This document shows positions 61,185 to 64,000 of a stretch of 64,000 bases of DNA, piece by piece. Position numbers and translations under genes: made by a program. The stretch's first letter is position 1, and every line of letters begins with the position of its first letter. The notes under the pieces are model-generated. The model saw nothing but the letters and a program-made list of their open reading frames with translations, did not search any database and was not told the origin of the DNA. Origin of the DNA: Acidobacteriota bacterium (GTDB lineage: Bacteria; Acidobacteriota; Terriglobia; Terriglobales; Acidobacteriaceae); NCBI GenBank assembly GCA_021780315.1, contig JAJXYY010000033.1, positions 124,001 through 188,000 on the forward strand. Reading direction: 5' to 3'.

Positions 61185-62929
61185 GGTTTGCCTATGGTTG
61201 TGGAGTGGGTAGGTGGTGGATCAGGGGCGGGTGTTCCCTGCCCCTGGACGATGGTGTAGAAGCGGTCGGGTGTGAGTGAGTTGAGCACCTGGGTTTCGCC
61301 GGATGGCCAGAAGATTTCGAGCTTATCGATGCGCTGGTGGTCGCCGAGGCCGAAGTGGAGGCGGAGGTCATTCTGCGAGAGGTAGCTGCCACCGCTGCGG
61401 AGTTCGTCTGTCTGGACGAGCGCACCGGCGGTGACGCGGACGCGGGTGTTGAGTGCGAGCCGGTTGTTGCCGGAGCCCTGGAGCGCGAGCCCGAGCCAGT
61501 GGTTGTGCGGGCCGGATTCGGGGCGAAGGATCATGGGTGCGCCCTGAAGGTTTTCGATGACGAGTTCCATGTGGCCGTCGTTGAAGAGATCGCCTACGGC
61601 GAGGCCGCGGCTGACCTGAGCCGTCTGGATGGCTGGGCCCGCCTGCTGGCTGAGATCGGCGAAGGTGCCGTCGTGCTGGTTGCGGAGGAGCACGGCGGGC
61701 TCGCGATATTTGAGGCCGGGCCCGACGGAGTTGACCTGGGGGTAGACGTGTCCGTTGACGAGGAAGAGGTCGAGCCAGCCGTCGTTGTCGAGGTCGACGA
61801 AGGCGTCGCCCCAACCGACGAAGGAGCGCGTGGGTGGTGCGACGTGGGAGGCGGCGGAGACGTCGGAGAAGCTGTTGTCGCCATCGTTGCGGAAGAGGGT
61901 GGTGTACTCGTCGCTGAAGTGGGTGACGGCGAGGGAGAAGCGTCCGGTGTGGAGGTAGTCGCCGAGGGCGACGCCCATGTTGGCCTGCTCGAATCCATCG
62001 GCGTTGACGGCGACGCCGGCGGTCTGGGCGATATCGGCGAAGTGGCCTGGTCGGTCGGGTTGGTAGAGGTAGTTGGGGCCGCCGTCGTTAGCGACGAAGA
62101 GCGATGGCTGGTGGGTTCCATCGAGATCGGTCCAGACTGCGGTGAGGCCGAAGTAGCCGGCAGGGTCGTCGAGACCTGCGGCTTTGGAGACATCGGTGAA
62201 GGTGCCGTTGTGGTTGTTACGGTAGAGGGAGTCGCCGGAGCCTTTGAGTCCGCGGGGGCCGCACTGGACGGCGACGTTGTGGTACTGGCAGGTTTTGCTG
62301 GATCCGAACTGAGGCAGATCGTTGAGGTGGAAGTCGACGTAGTGGGCGACGAAGAGATCGGGCCAGCCGTCGGCGTCGTAGTCGCCGAAGGTGGCGCCGG
62401 TGGCCCAGGCGTTGTCGGCAGAGAGACCGGCGGGCGCGGTGACGTCGGTGAAGGTGCCGTCGCCGTTGTTGCGGTAGAGGACGACTCCGCCGAAGCAGGT
62501 GACGAGGAGGTCGGGCCAGCCATCGTTGTTGTAGTCCCCGACGACGGCGCCCATGGCCCAACATGGGGTGCCGACGCCGGCGGTGTCGGTGACATCGGTG
62601 AAGGTGCCGTCGTGATTGTTGCGGTAGAGCGCGCCTTTGGCTGGCTTTCCGGCGAGGGACATAGCGACGCTGGGGGCGTTGGTGAAGTAGATGTCGGGCC
62701 AACCGTCGCGGTTGAAGTCGATGAGGGCGACGCCGCCGCTCATGGATTCGACGATGTAACGCTGCTCGGGTGTGGCGAGGTGGGTGAAGTGAATGCCGGT
62801 GGAGGCGGTGATGTCCTTGAGCTGGGGAAAGGTGGTGGCGGGTGGCGACGATTGGGCTTGCAGCAAGGCAGGGAGCGCGGCTAGTGCAAGCAGACGCACG
62901 GTTCGGCGCAGGCTAGCGAGACATGCCAT
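61181..62929 (-). CDS. CRTAC1-family protein with FG-GAP/VCBS repeats and ASPIC/UnbV domain
   Basis: 582 residues. I start at the ATG at 62929 (MACLASLRRTVRLL...LLQAQ, a signal peptide); the same frame is open for 287 codons upstream, but that part is an out-of-frame reading of the TPR gene. Repeats of the FG-GAP type with calcium-binding loops DFNRDGWPDIYF, DYNNDGWPDLLV, DYDADGWPDLFV and DLDNDGWLDLFL form a beta-propeller. The C-terminus (NRLALNTRVRVTAGALVQ...LHFGLGDHQRIDKLEIFWPSG) is the ASPIC/UnbV domain. Function is unclear; such proteins are common in Acidobacteriota and may bind carbohydrate or stabilise surface complexes. It overlaps the TPR gene by 17 bases and the GH16 gene by four. 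Confidence 0.88.
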   Translation of the reverse strand: MACLASLRRTVRLLALAALPALLQAQSSPPATTFPQLKDITASTGIHFTHLATPEQRYIVESMSGGVALIDFNRDGWPDIYFTNAPSVAMSLAGKPAKGALYRNNHDGTFTDVTDTAGVGTPCWAMGAVVGDYNNDGWPDLLVTCFGGVVLYRNNGDGTFTDVTAPAGLSADNAWATGATFGDYDADGWPDLFVAHYVDFHLNDLPQFGSSKTCQYHNVAVQCGPRGLKGSGDSLYRNNHNGTFTDVSKAAGLDDPAGYFGLTAVWTDLDGTHQPSLFVANDGGPNYLYQPDRPGHFADIAQTAGVAVNADGFEQANMGVALGDYLHTGRFSLAVTHFSDEYTTLFRNDGDNSFSDVSAASHVAPPTRSFVGWGDAFVDLDNDGWLDLFLVNGHVYPQVNSVGPGLKYREPAVLLRNQHDGTFADLSQQAGPAIQTAQVSRGLAVGDLFNDGHMELVIENLQGAPMILRPESGPHNHWLGLALQGSGNNRLALNTRVRVTAGALVQTDELRSGGSYLSQNDLRLHFGLGDHQRIDKLEIFWPSGETQVLNSLTPDRFYTIVQGQGTPAPDPPPTHSTTIGKP

Positions 62930-64000
62930 TATCCTGCTCCGATCGGTCGAGCGGCACGCGCATGTTCTGGAAGACATCGCGCAGCTTGTCTTTGATTTCT
63001 TTGAACTTTTGATATTCGGCGAGGTCTTTTTTGGCTGCCTCGGGATGCTTTTGCTGACGGTCGATGGTACTGAGCCGATAGTAGGCGGTGGCGTTGGTGG
63101 GATCGAGTTGGATGGCGTGGGTGAGGAGGGTTCGTGCGCGGTCGAGTTGTCCAGTGGAGGTGAGGAGTTTGGCGAGTTCGATGCAGGCGTCGGGGTCGTC
63201 GGGCTGGAGTGCGACGGCACGAGAGTCGGCTTCGAGGGCGGCGGCGTTGTCTCCGCGAGCGGCGGCGATTTCACCGAGCATGAGGAAGACTTTTTCATCG
63301 CGCGGGTTGGCGGCGATGGCTGCGTGGAGCTGGGTCTCGGCTTCGTCGCGGAGCTTCTGGTTGGTGGAGCTATGAAGAACGCTGGCGAACTCGAAGGCAA
63401 GGCCGGGCAGGAGGGGCTGGATGGCGAGGGCGGCGCGGTAGTTGGTGATGGCGGCGGCCTCGTTGCCCTGACGACTGAGTTCGCGTGCCATGGCGGCGTG
63501 GATCTCTGCGCTGTGCGGGGCGGCGAGGGCGAGGTCGAGCAGAGCGCGTCCGGCGAGGTCGCTGAGGAGGCGGTAGTCGAGCAGGAGGAGGGTAGGGTTG
63601 GCGGGGTCGGACTGCAGCAGGAGTGCGACGGTGGCGGCGGCATGGTCGAGGTCGCCCTGCGCGGTGTAGCGGTCGATGAGCAGGTGGCCGACCTCGGCCT
63701 GAACCTTCTCGCCTTTGAGGTGCGGGAGTGCTGCTTCGAGATCTGACTGGGCGGTAGGGTTGTCGGGGACGTGAGTTTCAGCGAGGCCAAGCAGGGCGCG
63801 GAGCTTCCAGAGATCGGGCTGGGCGTCGACGGCGGCGCGCAGGTGAGGGATGGCCTGCGGATATTGTTTGGCGAAGTAGAGCAGGACGCCGAGGTTGGCC
63901 TGCGCGTCGAGGTTGGAGGGATCGGTGGCGAGCACGGCCTGATACTCGGGGATGGCGAGATCGGGGCGTTGGCGGCGCATGTCTTCCTGGGCGCGGAGCA
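62913..64000 (-). CDS. TPR-repeat protein, 5'-truncated by the window end
   Basis: The frame is open to base 64000 without a start-like signal, and the visible codons beyond the ATG at 63980 (LRAQED before MRRQRPDLAIPEYQAVL) continue a TPR helix, so the gene starts outside the window. About 360 residues are visible, nearly all tetratricopeptide repeats (e.g. AIPHLRAAVDAQPDLWKLR, AITNYRAALAIQPLLPGL, ARTLLTHAIQLDPTNATAY). TPR arrays are protein-interaction scaffolds. It is the first visible gene of a three-gene operon with a CRTAC1 protein and a GH16 enzyme. Confidence 0.85.
   Translation of the reverse strand, partial: LRAQEDMRRQRPDLAIPEYQAVLATDPSNLDAQANLGVLLYFAKQYPQAIPHLRAAVDAQPDLWKLRALLGLAETHVPDNPTAQSDLEAALPHLKGEKVQAEVGHLLIDRYTAQGDLDHAAATVALLLQSDPANPTLLLLDYRLLSDLAGRALLDLALAAPHSAEIHAAMARELSRQGNEAAAITNYRAALAIQPLLPGLAFEFASVLHSSTNQKLRDEAETQLHAAIAANPRDEKVFLMLGEIAAARGDNAAALEADSRAVALQPDDPDACIELAKLLTSTGQLDRARTLLTHAIQLDPTNATAYYRLSTIDRQQKHPEAAKKDLAEYQKFKEIKDKLRDVFQNMRVPLDRSEQDNGMSR

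Noticed and set aside
61337-62884. 515-codon plus-strand frame
   Set aside because: Antisense shadow of the CRTAC1 gene with FG-GAP repeats.
62930-63790. N-terminal 287-codon extension of the CRTAC1 frame
   Set aside because: It overlaps the TPR gene in another frame, is Ser/Pro/Thr-rich low-complexity sequence, and the real signal peptide starts at 62929.

Overview
The window looks like a chromosomal segment of a high-GC Gram-negative soil bacterium, most likely an Acidobacteriota member of the Terriglobia (Granulicella/Edaphobacter/Terriglobus-like). This is inference from gene content: an Oar-type TonB-dependent receptor with an N-terminal carboxypeptidase-like domain, CRTAC1/FG-GAP proteins, an exosortase (XrtA) exopolysaccharide operon, and large secreted beta-helix/Ig proteins. 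No rRNA, tRNA, CRISPR array or transposase gene was seen. The + strand is G-rich almost throughout: + genes favour G-ending codons and - genes favour C-ending codons. This suggests that the + strand is the leading replication strand over the whole window.

Layout. 1-1019: 3' part of a nucleotide-sugar dehydrogenase. 1020-4458: repeat-rich island in which two roughly 390-bp inverted arms flank a small operon (secreted protein plus metzincin-type protease); a copy of the junction between the two genes lies beside the right arm. 4459-19142: polysaccharide assembly genes: glycosyltransferases of families GT4 and GT2, an O-antigen ligase/polymerase, a Wzx-type flippase, an acyltransferase, a polysaccharide deacetylase and a secreted beta-helix protein. 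19591-26265: a 2224-residue secreted protein with two beta-helix regions and six tandem Ig-like repeats. 26854-38222: the XrtA/EpsH core. TPR lipoprotein, EpsI and exosortase lie on -; Wza-like export protein, outer-membrane barrel, Wzz-like protein, AAA ATPase, tyrosine kinase and initiating glycosyltransferase lie on +. 38336-41850: two divergent sigma-54-type activators (one with a degenerate receiver) and an unknown gene. 41926-46589: sugar epimerase, diguanylate cyclase, VOC protein, ornithine aminotransferase. 47204-55568 (-): TonB-dependent receptor, unknown secreted protein, and a long protein in which a PEP-CTERM exosortase substrate runs in frame into a second signal peptide. 56107-59892 (+): lactate permease and a two-component system. 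59982-64000 (-): GH16 glucanase, CRTAC1 protein, TPR protein (cut by the window end).

How the genes fit together (inference): the dehydrogenase, epimerase and glycosyltransferases make and assemble a repeat unit on a lipid carrier started by the polyprenyl glycosylphosphotransferase at 36846. The flippase and polymerase move and polymerise it, and the Wzz/Wza-like proteins with their kinase export it. XrtA sorts PEP-CTERM proteins, and the window contains one such substrate (55568-54834). The beta-helix proteins, deacetylase and GH16 enzyme could modify or bind the polymer. The sigma-54 activators and the diguanylate cyclase are plausible regulators.

The observations most worth checking are the PEP-CTERM/signal-peptide polyprotein-like fusion, the inverted-repeat island with its duplicated gene junction, the paralogous beta-helix proteins, and the Asp-less receiver in the activator next to the XrtA operon.
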